NCBI GenBank assembly: GCA_020060215.1
Contig: JAGVAP010000061.1
Location: forward strand, 23,143 to 87,142
DNA: 64,000 nt
Origin: Deltaproteobacteria bacterium
GTDB taxonomy: Bacteria; Desulfobacterota; DSM-4660; Desulfatiglandales; HGW-15
Direction: 5' to 3'
Shown: positions 9,764 to 18,194 of the stretch, one piece after another
Position numbering within the stretch: position 1 is the first letter of the stretch
Layout of the letters: every line of letters starts with the position of its first letter
Position numbers and translations under genes: made by a program
The notes under the pieces: model-generated
Databases searched by the model: none
Told to the model about the DNA's origin: nothing
The model's input: the letters and a program-made list of their open reading frames with translations, nothing else

Positions 9764-9815
9764 TATGAGCGAACTGAAGTCTCTTGTTTGCACCACGAGA
9801 GAAAAGGGGGAGGAT

Positions 9816-10355
9816 ATGATACGTCTCATCGTTTATCTGATGGTCGGTGCCTGCTTTGTTTTACTTTCGGCTCTGGACAGCGTTGCAGCGCCGCCGGTGA
9901 ACGCCAAGATCGGCGTCGTGGACATCCAGAAGTTCCAGAAGAAGTCGAAACACTTCCAGGCGGTCGGCGCGAGGGTGAAGAAGAAATTCGACGCCATGCA
10001 GCAGAAACTGGATGAGGAGAGGAACGGACTGATCAAGCTGGAGGACGACCTGAAGAAGCAGAGCATGATGCTGAGCCTGGATGCCCAGGAGGACAAAAAG
10101 AGGGAGCTGGAGAAGAAACGGAGGTACTACAAGTACATCTACGAGGACCTCTCTCAGGAGATGAAGGATGTGGAGGCGGAGGCCACCTCGGACATCGGCA
10201 AAGAGCTCGAAAAGATCGTCAAGAAGATCGCCGATAAGGAGGGCTACACGCTCATCCTTGAAAAGCGCACCCTCGGGCTGATCTACTACAGCGAAGCCAT
10301 CGACCTCACCGATCGCGTGGTAGAGGCCTACGATGCCTCAAAACCGAACCAGTAG
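9816..10355 (+). CDS. OmpH/Skp-family periplasmic chaperone
   Basis: Holdase that keeps unfolded outer-membrane proteins soluble on their way to BamA. 179 residues: signal peptide (about 1-24, IRLIVYLMVGACFVLLSALD), the first strand AKIGVVDIQKFQKKS and a long charged coiled coil (about 50-145), as in Skp. ATG 9816 is chosen because GGGGGAGG lies directly upstream and the signal peptide begins there; an upstream GTG at 9750 would break it. Position between bamA and lpxD is the usual one. It overlaps the lpxD start if that is ATG 10333. Confidence 0.9.
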   Translation: MIRLIVYLMVGACFVLLSALDSVAAPPVNAKIGVVDIQKFQKKSKHFQAVGARVKKKFDAMQQKLDEERNGLIKLEDDLKKQSMMLSLDAQEDKKRELEKKRRYYKYIYEDLSQEMKDVEAEATSDIGKELEKIVKKIADKEGYTLILEKRTLGLIYYSEAIDLTDRVVEAYDASKPNQ

Positions 10356-11412
10356 TATGGAACGCGGGAAAAACCCCACCCTTACACTCGAAGCGCTCTC
10401 CGAGCGTCTGGGCGGCGAGGTCTGCGGGGATAAGACCGTCCTGATCAGCGGGATCAATTCCCTGCGCGATGCGGTCCAGGGAGAGGTGTCGCTGTACATG
10501 GACCGCCGGTACGACGATGCCCTGAAGAGCACGAAGGCATCGGCCGTCATCGTTCAGCGGGTTACGGAGCATTTCCCCGGCCCCCAGGTGGTCGTGCCCA
10601 ACCCGGGCCTCGCTTATGCGGAGGCCGCCCATCTGTTCTGCCCGCCCCTGGTCAGGTTCCCCGGGGTGAGCCGTGAAGCGGTCATCCATGAGACCAGCAC
10701 CATCGGCAAGGATGTATCCATCTATCCCCTGGTGTACGTCGGAAAGGATGCGGTCATCGGAGACGGGGCCACCCTGTTTCCCGGGGTCTATGTCGGAGAC
10801 GGCGTCTCCATCGGGAGGAATACCGTCATCTACCCGAACGTTGCGCTTCTGCCGGGGGTCACGATCGGCGAAGAGGTGATCATCCACGCGGGGACCGTGG
10901 TGGGCAGCGACGGCTTTGGATTCGTGAGACACGGGTCCAGGAGCGTGAAGATCCCCCAGCTCGGGACGGTGCAGATCGACGACCACGTCGAAATAGGGGC
11001 GAACAGCGCCATTGACCGCGCCGCGCTTGGAAAGACGTGGATCAAGAGCGGCGTCAAGACAGACAACCTTGTCCAGATCGCCCACAATGTCACGATCGGC
11101 GAAAACTCGATCATCGTGGCCCAGACCGGCATCTCCGGGAGCGCGACCATAGGAAGCCAGGTGATCATCGGCGGGCAGGTCGGGATTGCCGATCACGTCG
11201 AGGTCGGCGATCGCGTGATGATCGGCTCCCAGTCCGGAGTGGCCAAATCCATACCCGCGGGAGAGGTCGTCTCCGGCTCACCCACCCTGCCGCATCGCTT
11301 GTGGCTGAGGACCAGGGGACTGCTCGCCAAGCTGCCGGAGCTGAATGAGAGAATACGGGGCCTGGAGAGAAAGATTGCCGAGCTGGAGAAGCGGTTGTCC
11401 GGTGATTCGTAG
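10333..11412 (+). CDS. lpxD: UDP-3-O-acylglucosamine N-acyltransferase
   Basis: Third step of lipid A synthesis: N-acylates UDP-3-O-acyl-glucosamine with acyl-ACP. 359 residues: N-terminal uridine-binding domain (about 15-110), a left-handed beta-helix of hexapeptide repeats (about 115-320) and a C-terminal helix (LNERIRGLERKIAELEKRL) that trimerises. The catalytic His is in DNLVQIAHNV. ATG 10333 overlaps the skp-like gene; ATG 10357 is an alternative that lies just after its stop. Followed by fabZ and lpxA, the standard order. Confidence 0.96.
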   Translation: MPQNRTSSMERGKNPTLTLEALSERLGGEVCGDKTVLISGINSLRDAVQGEVSLYMDRRYDDALKSTKASAVIVQRVTEHFPGPQVVVPNPGLAYAEAAHLFCPPLVRFPGVSREAVIHETSTIGKDVSIYPLVYVGKDAVIGDGATLFPGVYVGDGVSIGRNTVIYPNVALLPGVTIGEEVIIHAGTVVGSDGFGFVRHGSRSVKIPQLGTVQIDDHVEIGANSAIDRAALGKTWIKSGVKTDNLVQIAHNVTIGENSIIVAQTGISGSATIGSQVIIGGQVGIADHVEVGDRVMIGSQSGVAKSIPAGEVVSGSPTLPHRLWLRTRGLLAKLPELNERIRGLERKIAELEKRLSGDS

Positions 11413-11433
11413 ACCTTACGATGGAGCTGAGTA

Positions 11434-11877
11434 ATGAATCTGCCCCTCCTCTACGACCAGATCACGAGAATCCTCCCCCACCGCTATCCGTTCCTGCTCG
11501 TGGACAGCATCACGGAGCTGGAGCCACACAAGAGGGTGGTGGGGATCAAGAACGTGACGGCGAATGAACCCTTTTTCCAGGGCCACTTCCCGGGGAACCC
11601 GATCATGCCCGGGGTCCTCATCATCGAGGCCATGGCCCAGACGGGCGGCGTGCTTGCACGGTTATCCTTCCCGGAAGTCCTTGAAAAGGAGGAAAGCAAG
11701 GTCTTTTTCATGGCCATGGAACGTGTAAAATTCAGGAGGCCCGTCATACCCGGGGATCAACTCATCCTGAACCTGGAGGCCCTCCGAACAGGCAGCCGGA
11801 TCTGGAAGATGGCCGGAAAGGCCTTTGTCAGAGAGAATCTGGTTGCGGAAGCGGAACTGATGGCCTCCATCGGGTAG
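11434..11877 (+). CDS. fabZ: 3-hydroxyacyl-ACP dehydratase
   Basis: Dehydrates 3-hydroxyacyl-ACP in fatty acid elongation and so competes with the Lpx acyltransferases for hydroxyacyl-ACP. 147 residues, the usual length, with the hot-dog fold active-site segment GHFPGNPIMPGVLIIEAMAQ (His and Glu). It lies between lpxD and lpxA, which balances fatty acid and lipid A flux. GGAG-type ribosome site before ATG 11434. Confidence 0.96.
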   Translation: MNLPLLYDQITRILPHRYPFLLVDSITELEPHKRVVGIKNVTANEPFFQGHFPGNPIMPGVLIIEAMAQTGGVLARLSFPEVLEKEESKVFFMAMERVKFRRPVIPGDQLILNLEALRTGSRIWKMAGKAFVRENLVAEAELMASIG

Positions 11878-12079
11878 ACCGCGTCTCACGGAACTCCCGA
11901 AACCCGGATATCCCAAATCAGGGGGGGAGCTTGCCGCACGGGCGGCAAGATTGATCGAGCAGGAAAACTTTACCGGGTGTCAGCCTGGAGTCTCAGGTCT
12001 TCACTGTTCAGGTGTCAGGGAATCGATGGGATTACCCCCAACTTGACGAAGTTTTATACAAGAGGTCGTTGAAACAGAG

Positions 12080-12853
12080 ATGAGCATCCATCCCACGGCC
12101 GTGGTGGCCCCCGGCGCCGAGATAGCAGCAGATGCGGAGGTCGGTCCCTACTCGGTGATCGGAGGACACGTGAGCATCGGCAGCGGCACCGTCATCGGAT
12201 CGCACGTGGTCATTGAAGGGCACACCCGCATTGGAGAGCGGAACAGGATCTACCCTTTCGTCACCCTCGGCACCCCTCCTCAGGACACGGGCTATCGGGG
12301 TGAAGATACGAGGCTGTTCATCGGGAACGACAACATCATCCGCGAGTATGCGACCATCCATCGGGCGACGACCAAGCAGGAGTGGGTCACCACGGTCGGC
12401 GACGGGAATTATCTGATGGCCTATTCACACATCGCGCACGACTGCGTCCTGGGGAACCGTGTCATCCTCGCCAACGTGGTTACACTCGGAGGCCATATCC
12501 ATATCGGGGATTGCGCAAACCTCGGCGGGCTCGCGGCCGTCCATCAGTTCGTCCGGATCGGCCCCTATGCCTTCGTGGGCGGAAAGTCCGGTGTGGACAG
12601 GGATGTCCCCCCGTTCATGATTACGGCAGGCGAAAGGGCCAAGCTGTACGGAATCAATCGAAAGGGCCTCAGCCGCCACGGATTCCAGCCGTCCACCATA
12701 GACGGATTGAAAAGGGCGTTTCAGATCATCTGGAGGGACAGCCAGCGGCTGCCCGATGGGATCCGCAAGGCACGGGAGGAGATCCCCTCCACCCCCGAGC
12801 TGGAGACGCTCCTCTCCTTCCTGGAGAGCTCGAAGCGTGGGATCCTGAGGTAG
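12080..12853 (+). CDS. lpxA: UDP-N-acetylglucosamine acyltransferase
   Basis: First step of lipid A synthesis, in the cytoplasm. 257 residues of hexapeptide beta-helix (about 1-190) and a helical C-terminal domain (about 195-257). The catalytic His is in MAYSHIAHDC; QFVRIGPYAFVGGKSG is typical of LpxA. The gap to fabZ is 202 bp and contains no gene. Acyl-chain specificity cannot be judged by eye. Confidence 0.96.
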   Translation: MSIHPTAVVAPGAEIAADAEVGPYSVIGGHVSIGSGTVIGSHVVIEGHTRIGERNRIYPFVTLGTPPQDTGYRGEDTRLFIGNDNIIREYATIHRATTKQEWVTTVGDGNYLMAYSHIAHDCVLGNRVILANVVTLGGHIHIGDCANLGGLAAVHQFVRIGPYAFVGGKSGVDRDVPPFMITAGERAKLYGINRKGLSRHGFQPSTIDGLKRAFQIIWRDSQRLPDGIRKAREEIPSTPELETLLSFLESSKRGILR

Positions 12854-13003
12854 GCAGGACCGGGGGAATGGAATGGTGGAAATCTCGGAAGGGTGGGTGA
12901 GATACCGGAGATGGACTTATGGAATACCGTCCACCATTCCGTTATTCCATGATTCCGTCATTCCATCACTCCACGATTCCATTTCCGGCATTGTGGGGGC
13001 GCG

Positions 13004-13828
13004 ATGAACCGGTCCCCCGATGACAGCCGGGAGACGGTCGGCCTCATTGCAGGGGGAGGTCAGTTTCCCCTGAGAATCGCGGAGGCCGCCAGGAAGAAGG
13101 GGCACCGTGTGGTCGTCGTGGCGCACCAGGGCGAAACGGACCCGGCGCTCGAGGAGAGCGTGGACGAGACGGTATGGATCAAACTCGGCCAGCTCGGGCA
13201 TCTGATCCGCGCCCTCAAAAAGAGGAAAGTCAGGCGCGCGGTCATGGCGGGCACCATCACGAAGAAAAGGATGTTCGAGAACATCCTCCCGGACATCAAG
13301 GGATTGATGGTCATGTCCAAGCTGGCTGTCTTCCACGATGACGACATCCTGAGGGCCGTTGCCGCGGAAATGGCCAAGGAGGGGATCGAGATCGTCGGCT
13401 CGGCCGGATACGTCCCCGAGTTGCTGGCCCCCGCAGGATGCCTCACCCGGAGAAGACCCTCGAAGACCGAGGAGGATGAAATCCGGTTCGGGTGGTCCAT
13501 TGCAAAGGAATTGGGCCGGCTCGACATCGGACAGTGTGTGGTGGTGCGGAAAAAAACGGTCCTGGCCCTGGAGGCCCTGGAAGGCACGGATCAGACCATC
13601 CTCAGAGGAGGCAGGCTGGCCGGTGAAAAGGCGGTAGTGGTGAAGGTCAGCAAGCCGAACCAGGACCTGCGCTTCGATGTCCCGTCCGTGGGGCTCGATA
13701 CCGTCAGGGTCATGGCCGAGGTCCGGGCCGCGGTGCTGGCCGTGGAAGCGGGAAAGACACTGATGTTTGACAGGGCCGAGATGGTATCCTATGCAGATGG
13801 ACAGGGGATATGCATCACGTCTCTCTGA
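13004..13828 (+). CDS. lpxI: UDP-2,3-diacylglucosamine pyrophosphatase LpxI
   Basis: Hydrolyses UDP-2,3-diacylglucosamine to lipid X and UMP; LpxI replaces LpxH in many non-gamma proteobacteria. 274 residues, the normal LpxI length, with the N-terminal motif VGLIAGGGQFPLRIAEAARK and the conserved segments MAGTITKKRMF, HDDDILRAVA and RFDVPSVGLDTV. Its position between lpxA and lpxB supports the call. The C-terminus overlaps no ORF of confidence; the next gene begins 20 nt after the stop. Confidence 0.95.
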   Translation: MNRSPDDSRETVGLIAGGGQFPLRIAEAARKKGHRVVVVAHQGETDPALEESVDETVWIKLGQLGHLIRALKKRKVRRAVMAGTITKKRMFENILPDIKGLMVMSKLAVFHDDDILRAVAAEMAKEGIEIVGSAGYVPELLAPAGCLTRRRPSKTEEDEIRFGWSIAKELGRLDIGQCVVVRKKTVLALEALEGTDQTILRGGRLAGEKAVVVKVSKPNQDLRFDVPSVGLDTVRVMAEVRAAVLAVEAGKTLMFDRAEMVSYADGQGICITSL

Positions 13829-13847
13829 ACAAGGGCATGGCAACAGG

Positions 13848-14828
13848 ATGAAGATTCGTAACAATCGCGCTCAATTGAAGGTCGGGGTGATCGGGGTCGG
13901 TCACCTGGGGGAGTACCATGTCCAGAAGTACAGGGCCTTGCCGTCGGTGAGCCTGGTGGGGATCGCGGACACCAATCGCTCGCGGGCCAAGGAGATTGCG
14001 GAAAGGTATCAGACCCAGGCCTTCGCCGGCCACATGGACCTGCTGCCGCACGTGGAAGCGGTGAGTCTCGCGGTCCCGACCGAGATGCACTTCGAGGTGG
14101 CCAAGGATGTCCTCTCCTCGGGGGTTCACCTGCTGGTGGAAAAACCGATCACCTACCAGCTCAAACCGGCGGACACCCTCATCCGGATGGCGGAGAAGAG
14201 GGATCTCGTTCTCCAGGTGGGGCTGGTCGAGAGGTTCAATCCTGCCGTGGTAAGGATGGAGGGCATGCTGAATCAGCCGCTCTTCCTGGAGTCCCACCGG
14301 ATGAATGTCTTCACCCCCCGGGGTACGGATGTGGACGTCGTGCTCGACCTCATGATCCACGATCTCGATATCATCCTCCATGTCGTGGATTCGGAGGTGA
14401 AGAAGATCCACGGGGTGGGCATGTCCGTGATCACCCCCAAGACGGACATCGCCAATGCAAGGCTCATCTTCGAGAACGGGACCGTGGGCAACCTGACGGC
14501 CAGCCGGGTCGCCGACAAGAACTTGCGAAAGATCAGAATCTTCCAACCGGACTGTTACCTTCACGTAAACTGTCTCAAGCGGGAACTGACCGTGACGAGG
14601 CTGGACGGCAAGAGGGGTCCGAGTCGGCTGCCTCAGGTCATCTCGGACAAGATCGAGTTCCCGGGGAGCGATCCCCTCGCGGATCAGATCGCCTCGTTTG
14701 TCCGAGCGGTCCTCAACAAGTCGAAACCTGTGGTATCCGGGCAGGATGGAAGACGGGCACTCAAATTCGCCCTGGCGATCATCGACCAGATCGAGAACGG
14801 CTGCAGGCGGTTCCAATCCCCTGCATGA
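13848..14828 (+). CDS. Gfo/Idh/MocA-family oxidoreductase of the lpx cluster
   Basis: NAD(P)-dependent sugar oxidoreductase fold, 326 residues. The N-terminal Rossmann motif is VGVIGVGHLGEYH, followed by AVPTEMHFEVAKDVL and the catalytic-region motif VEKPITYQ, with a C-terminal alpha/beta domain. ATG 13848 is preferred to an upstream TTG/ATG set inside lpxI. The same gene sits between lpxI and lpxB in other Desulfobacterota. GnnA, which makes 3-amino-3-deoxy sugars for lipid A, belongs to this family, but the partner aminotransferase GnnB is not seen here. Its 3' end overlaps the lpxB reading frame. Confidence 0.85.
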   Translation: MKIRNNRAQLKVGVIGVGHLGEYHVQKYRALPSVSLVGIADTNRSRAKEIAERYQTQAFAGHMDLLPHVEAVSLAVPTEMHFEVAKDVLSSGVHLLVEKPITYQLKPADTLIRMAEKRDLVLQVGLVERFNPAVVRMEGMLNQPLFLESHRMNVFTPRGTDVDVVLDLMIHDLDIILHVVDSEVKKIHGVGMSVITPKTDIANARLIFENGTVGNLTASRVADKNLRKIRIFQPDCYLHVNCLKRELTVTRLDGKRGPSRLPQVISDKIEFPGSDPLADQIASFVRAVLNKSKPVVSGQDGRRALKFALAIIDQIENGCRRFQSPA

Positions 14829-15999
14829 TCCGGCAGACACCTTTCTGATCGTCATCGTGGCCGGGGAGGCATCCGGGGATCTGCACGGCGCGAACCTGGT
14901 CCGGGCGATCCGGAAGCTGGCGCCGACGGCCCGGTTCTGCGGGATCGGTGGAAAGAGGATGGAGGATGCGGGAGTGAGCATCCTCTTCCCGTCCTCCGAG
15001 ATGGCCGTCGTAGGGCTGACCGAGGTCTTTTCCCGACTCTTCTTGATCCGGCGGGTCTACCTGCAGTTGAAGAACATCCTTCGCGCGCAAAGACCCGACC
15101 TGCTGATCCTCATCGACTACCCGGATTTCAACCTCCTTCTCGCACGGGCGGCGAAGAGATTCCGTGTCCCGGTCCTCTACTATATCGGCCCGCAGGTCTG
15201 GGCGTGGCGGCCGGGGAGGGTGAAGAAGCTCGCGAAGCGGGTCGATCGGATGGCGGTGATCCTGCCCTTTGAGCGGCAGTTCTACGGGGAAAGGGGCATG
15301 GCCGTCGATTACGTCGGGCATCCCCTGATGGACATCGTGCCGGAGCGGGTGAGCCGGGAAGAGATCCTCAGGGGGTTCGGGATCTCCGAAAGGGGTCCTG
15401 TCATCGGCCTCCTTCCGGGGAGCAGGAAGGAGGAGGTGACCAGACTCCTGCCTCTGATGGTCGAAGCGGCCGAGGTCCTCTCGAGGGATCATCCTCGCCT
15501 GGCATGCCTCTTGCCCCTGGCGCCCACCATCTCCGCCGAACTGGTCCACGCCCTGATCAGGGGCTCCCCGCTTCCCATCCGGATCGATGACGACATCTAC
15601 CGGGTGCTGGCAGGGAGCGATCTGGTCCTGGTAGCCTCAGGGACGGCGACCCTCGAGGCCGCCATCATGCAGACGCCCATGATCGTCGTGTACCGGGTAT
15701 CCCCGCTCTCCTTCCGGCTCGGGAAGTGGGTGGTCAAGGTCCCCTACATCAGCCTGGTCAACCTGATCGCGGGCCGGGGGATCGTGCCCGAGTTGATCCA
15801 GGAAGGGGCCTCGCCCGCAAGAATTGCGCAGGAGGCGGAGTCCATCCTGGGCTCTGGCGAGAGAAGAGAAATTATGCTACAGAGGCTGAAGAAAGTGAGG
15901 GAGGCTCTCGGGGGAAGATCCGCGTCCGAGAAGACCGCGAGAATTGCGGTGGAGATGATAGAGACAAAGGGCGTCTGTCGCCCGCTTCCGCCTTCGTGA
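14746..15999 (+). CDS. lpxB: Lipid-A-disaccharide synthase
   Basis: GT19 glycosyltransferase that joins lipid X to UDP-diacylglucosamine, a peripheral inner-membrane enzyme. The core begins FLIVIVAGEASGDLHGANL, followed by IDYPDFNLLLA, IGPQVWAWRPGRVKKLAK, DYVGHPLMD and LLPGSRKEEV; the C-terminal motif SGTATLEAAIMQTPMIVVYR is present. The start is uncertain: no ATG lies close to the core, and ATG 14746 (AGG just upstream, 417 residues) or a CTG at 14821 are the candidates, both inside the 3' end of the Gfo/Idh gene. The overlap implies coupling. Confidence 0.94.
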   Translation: MEDGHSNSPWRSSTRSRTAAGGSNPLHDPADTFLIVIVAGEASGDLHGANLVRAIRKLAPTARFCGIGGKRMEDAGVSILFPSSEMAVVGLTEVFSRLFLIRRVYLQLKNILRAQRPDLLILIDYPDFNLLLARAAKRFRVPVLYYIGPQVWAWRPGRVKKLAKRVDRMAVILPFERQFYGERGMAVDYVGHPLMDIVPERVSREEILRGFGISERGPVIGLLPGSRKEEVTRLLPLMVEAAEVLSRDHPRLACLLPLAPTISAELVHALIRGSPLPIRIDDDIYRVLAGSDLVLVASGTATLEAAIMQTPMIVVYRVSPLSFRLGKWVVKVPYISLVNLIAGRGIVPELIQEGASPARIAQEAESILGSGERREIMLQRLKKVREALGGRSASEKTARIAVEMIETKGVCRPLPPS

Positions 16000-16050
16000 C
16001 CGCAGCGCCGCTTCGGCGCGACGGCGGTCGCTAGAGAACGCAGAGGTTCC

Positions 16051-17418
16051 ATGGCCAAGACCATTCTGGTCGTCGATGACGAAGAGAGCATCCTTCAGTC
16101 CCTCGAGGGGATCCTGACCGACGAGGGGTTCGAGGTCATCCTCGCGGGGAGCGGCGTTGCGGCCCTGCAGAAGATGGACGGGCTCCCGGACCTGATCCTG
16201 CTCGATATTTGGATGCCCGACATGGACGGCAACGAGACCCTGGTGAAGATCAAGGAGATCCACCCCAGGGCACAGGTTATCATGATGTCCGGCCATGCGA
16301 CCATAGAGACGGCGGTGAAGGCGACGAAGCTGGGGGCCTACGACTTCATCGAAAAGCCCCTTTCCCTCGAAAAAGTGCTCCTTTCCGTGCAGAATGCCCT
16401 CGATCACCGCAGGCTGGAAGAAGAGATCCATCTCCTCAAGGAAAAGGAAAAGAAGAAGTACCGGATCACGGGAGACAGCGACGCCATCCGGCAACTCAAG
16501 GAGCAGATCAGGATTGTGGCCCCCACCAACGCCTGGGTGCTGATCTCGGGGGAAAACGGCACGGGAAAGGAGCTGGTGGCCCATACCATACACCGCCTGT
16601 CCAGGCGCAGCCAGAAACCCTTTGTGGAGGTGAATTGCGCCGCCATCCCCGAAGAGTTGATCGAGAGCGAACTCTTCGGTCACGAAAAGGGCGCGTTCAC
16701 GGGCGCCAGCGCCACCAAGAAGGGAAAGTTCGACCAGGCGCACGAGGGGAGCCTCTTCCTGGACGAGATCGGGGACATGAGCCTGAAGGCCCAGTCCAAG
16801 ACCCTCCGGATCCTCCAGGAGCAGAAGTTCGAGAGGGTCGGCGGATCCAGGACCATCCAGGTGGATGTGCGGGTGATTGCGGCCACGAACAAGGACCTGG
16901 AAAGCGAGATCGAGAAAGGGAGATTCAGGGACGACCTCTATTTCCGGCTGAACGTGATCCCCATCCGGGTTCCCCCGCTGCGCGACCGGGTGGAGGATAT
17001 TCCAAGCCTCGTCAAAGAGTTCCTGACGGAGTTCTCGCTCCAGATGAACCTGGATTCGAAGGAATTCAGCAGCGAGTCGCTCGCGCTCCTGAAGCGTTAT
17101 CACTGGCCGGGGAATGTAAGGGAGCTGAGAAACCTGGTGGAGAGGCTGCTCATCATGACGCCCGGACCGGTCATCGAGGCCAAGGACGTTCCGCCGCCCT
17201 TCAGTCAGCAGGCCAGGATGGATGAAGAGTACGCGTCGATCTTCATGCCTTCCTCCTACAAGGAGGCGAAGGGGAACTTCGAAAGGGCGTTCCTTGCCAG
17301 GAAGCTGCGGGAGTTCCACGGCAACATCACGCAAACGGCCGATGCCATCGGGATCGAAAGGAGCAATCTCCACAAAAAGATCAAGGCATACGGGCTGGAA
17401 CCGCCTCGATCCCAGTAG
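16051..17418 (+). CDS. Sigma-54-dependent response regulator (NtrC/NtrX type)
   Basis: Transcription activator of 455 residues. Receiver domain (1-120) with phospho-acceptor Asp in LLDIWMPDMDG; AAA+ domain (about 140-380) with Walker A GENGTGKE, the sigma-54 contact loop GAFTGA and Walker B LFLDEIGDM; Fis-type helix-turn-helix at the end (GNITQTADAIGIERSNLHKKIK). NtrX is the closest well-known relative by architecture. No histidine kinase gene is adjacent in this window. Its last 38 bp overlap the 3' end of the convergent ysxC gene. Target promoters are unknown; the sigma-54 site at 39835-39850 is a possible one. Confidence 0.92.
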   Translation: MAKTILVVDDEESILQSLEGILTDEGFEVILAGSGVAALQKMDGLPDLILLDIWMPDMDGNETLVKIKEIHPRAQVIMMSGHATIETAVKATKLGAYDFIEKPLSLEKVLLSVQNALDHRRLEEEIHLLKEKEKKKYRITGDSDAIRQLKEQIRIVAPTNAWVLISGENGTGKELVAHTIHRLSRRSQKPFVEVNCAAIPEELIESELFGHEKGAFTGASATKKGKFDQAHEGSLFLDEIGDMSLKAQSKTLRILQEQKFERVGGSRTIQVDVRVIAATNKDLESEIEKGRFRDDLYFRLNVIPIRVPPLRDRVEDIPSLVKEFLTEFSLQMNLDSKEFSSESLALLKRYHWPGNVRELRNLVERLLIMTPGPVIEAKDVPPPFSQQARMDEEYASIFMPSSYKEAKGNFERAFLARKLREFHGNITQTADAIGIERSNLHKKIKAYGLEPPRSQ

Positions 17419-17983
17419 CCTGCCGGATCCTCCCCCATATCTCCTCCCGGCCTACCCTCGATTTCGCCGAAAAGACCACCGGCGCCATGGGGGCGACCTC
17501 CTCCAGCTGGGCTCGGATCCGCTTGACCCGCTGCAACCCCTGCTGGCGGGAGAGCTTGTCCGACTTCGTGAGGACGAGGATCGGCTCCTTTCGATAGGTC
17601 CGCAGCCACCGCAGGAGGTCCAGGTCGCCGCGAGCGGGTTCCCTTCGGATGTCGAGGATGACCACCACGGAGGCCAGGTTCGGCCTGTTCCGAAGATACG
17701 CCTCGACCATCTCCCCCCAGGACTTCCTCTCCTCGAGAGAGACCTTTGCATATCCATAGCCGGGGAGATCCACGAAATAGAGCCGCCCTCCCACGTCGAA
17801 GAAGTTGAGTGCGCGTGTCCTGCCGGGCGTGCTCCCGGTCCTCGCGACCTTTCTCCGGTTGAGGAGGACGTTGATGAGCGTGGATTTCCCCACATTGGAG
17901 CGGCCCGCGAAGGCGATCTCGGGCTTGTCCGCAGGGGGATAGTGGCTCTCCCGAAAAGCGCTCTTGATAAAGGTCACTTCCAT
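17381..17983 (-). CDS. engB: Ribosome biogenesis GTPase YsxC/EngB
   Basis: GTPase needed for 50S subunit maturation. 200 residues, typical length, with G1 GRSNVGKST, G2 TPGRT, G3 DLPGYGYA (the YihA/YsxC signature) and G4 TKSD. It is convergent with and overlaps the response regulator by 38 bp. Upstream is a 211-bp gap with repeats. Confidence 0.95.
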   Translation of the reverse strand: MEVTFIKSAFRESHYPPADKPEIAFAGRSNVGKSTLINVLLNRRKVARTGSTPGRTRALNFFDVGGRLYFVDLPGYGYAKVSLEERKSWGEMVEAYLRNRPNLASVVVILDIRREPARGDLDLLRWLRTYRKEPILVLTKSDKLSRQQGLQRVKRIRAQLEEVAPMAPVVFSAKSRVGREEIWGRIRQATGIEAVPARMP

Positions 17984-18128
17984 CGTTCAACATCCTCGCC
18001 ATGAAGTCTTCATGGTGCCTACTCGCTCCAAAGATAAATTTACCCCTGCTCCTGAAAATCGGCCAACCCGGGAATGCCAAGAATACAAGGGTAAAGTCCC
18101 TGGTGACCCCAGCCTTCACTTCGGCCCT

Positions 18129-18185
18129 GGACATTGGACATTCTGATCTGGACATTCCCCTGGTGTCTTCGTGTCTTCGTGGCGG
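18129..18185. repeat. GGACATT and TGTCTTCGTG dispersed repeats
   Basis: In the gap 17984-18194, GGACATTGGACATTC (18129-18143) and TGGTGTCTTCGTGTCTTCGT (from 18161) are present. Both words occur together again near 43715-43838. A perfect CCATGAAG-T-CTTCATGG palindrome lies at the left side of the gap. Confidence 0.6.
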
Positions 18186-18194
18186 AATGGGGTT

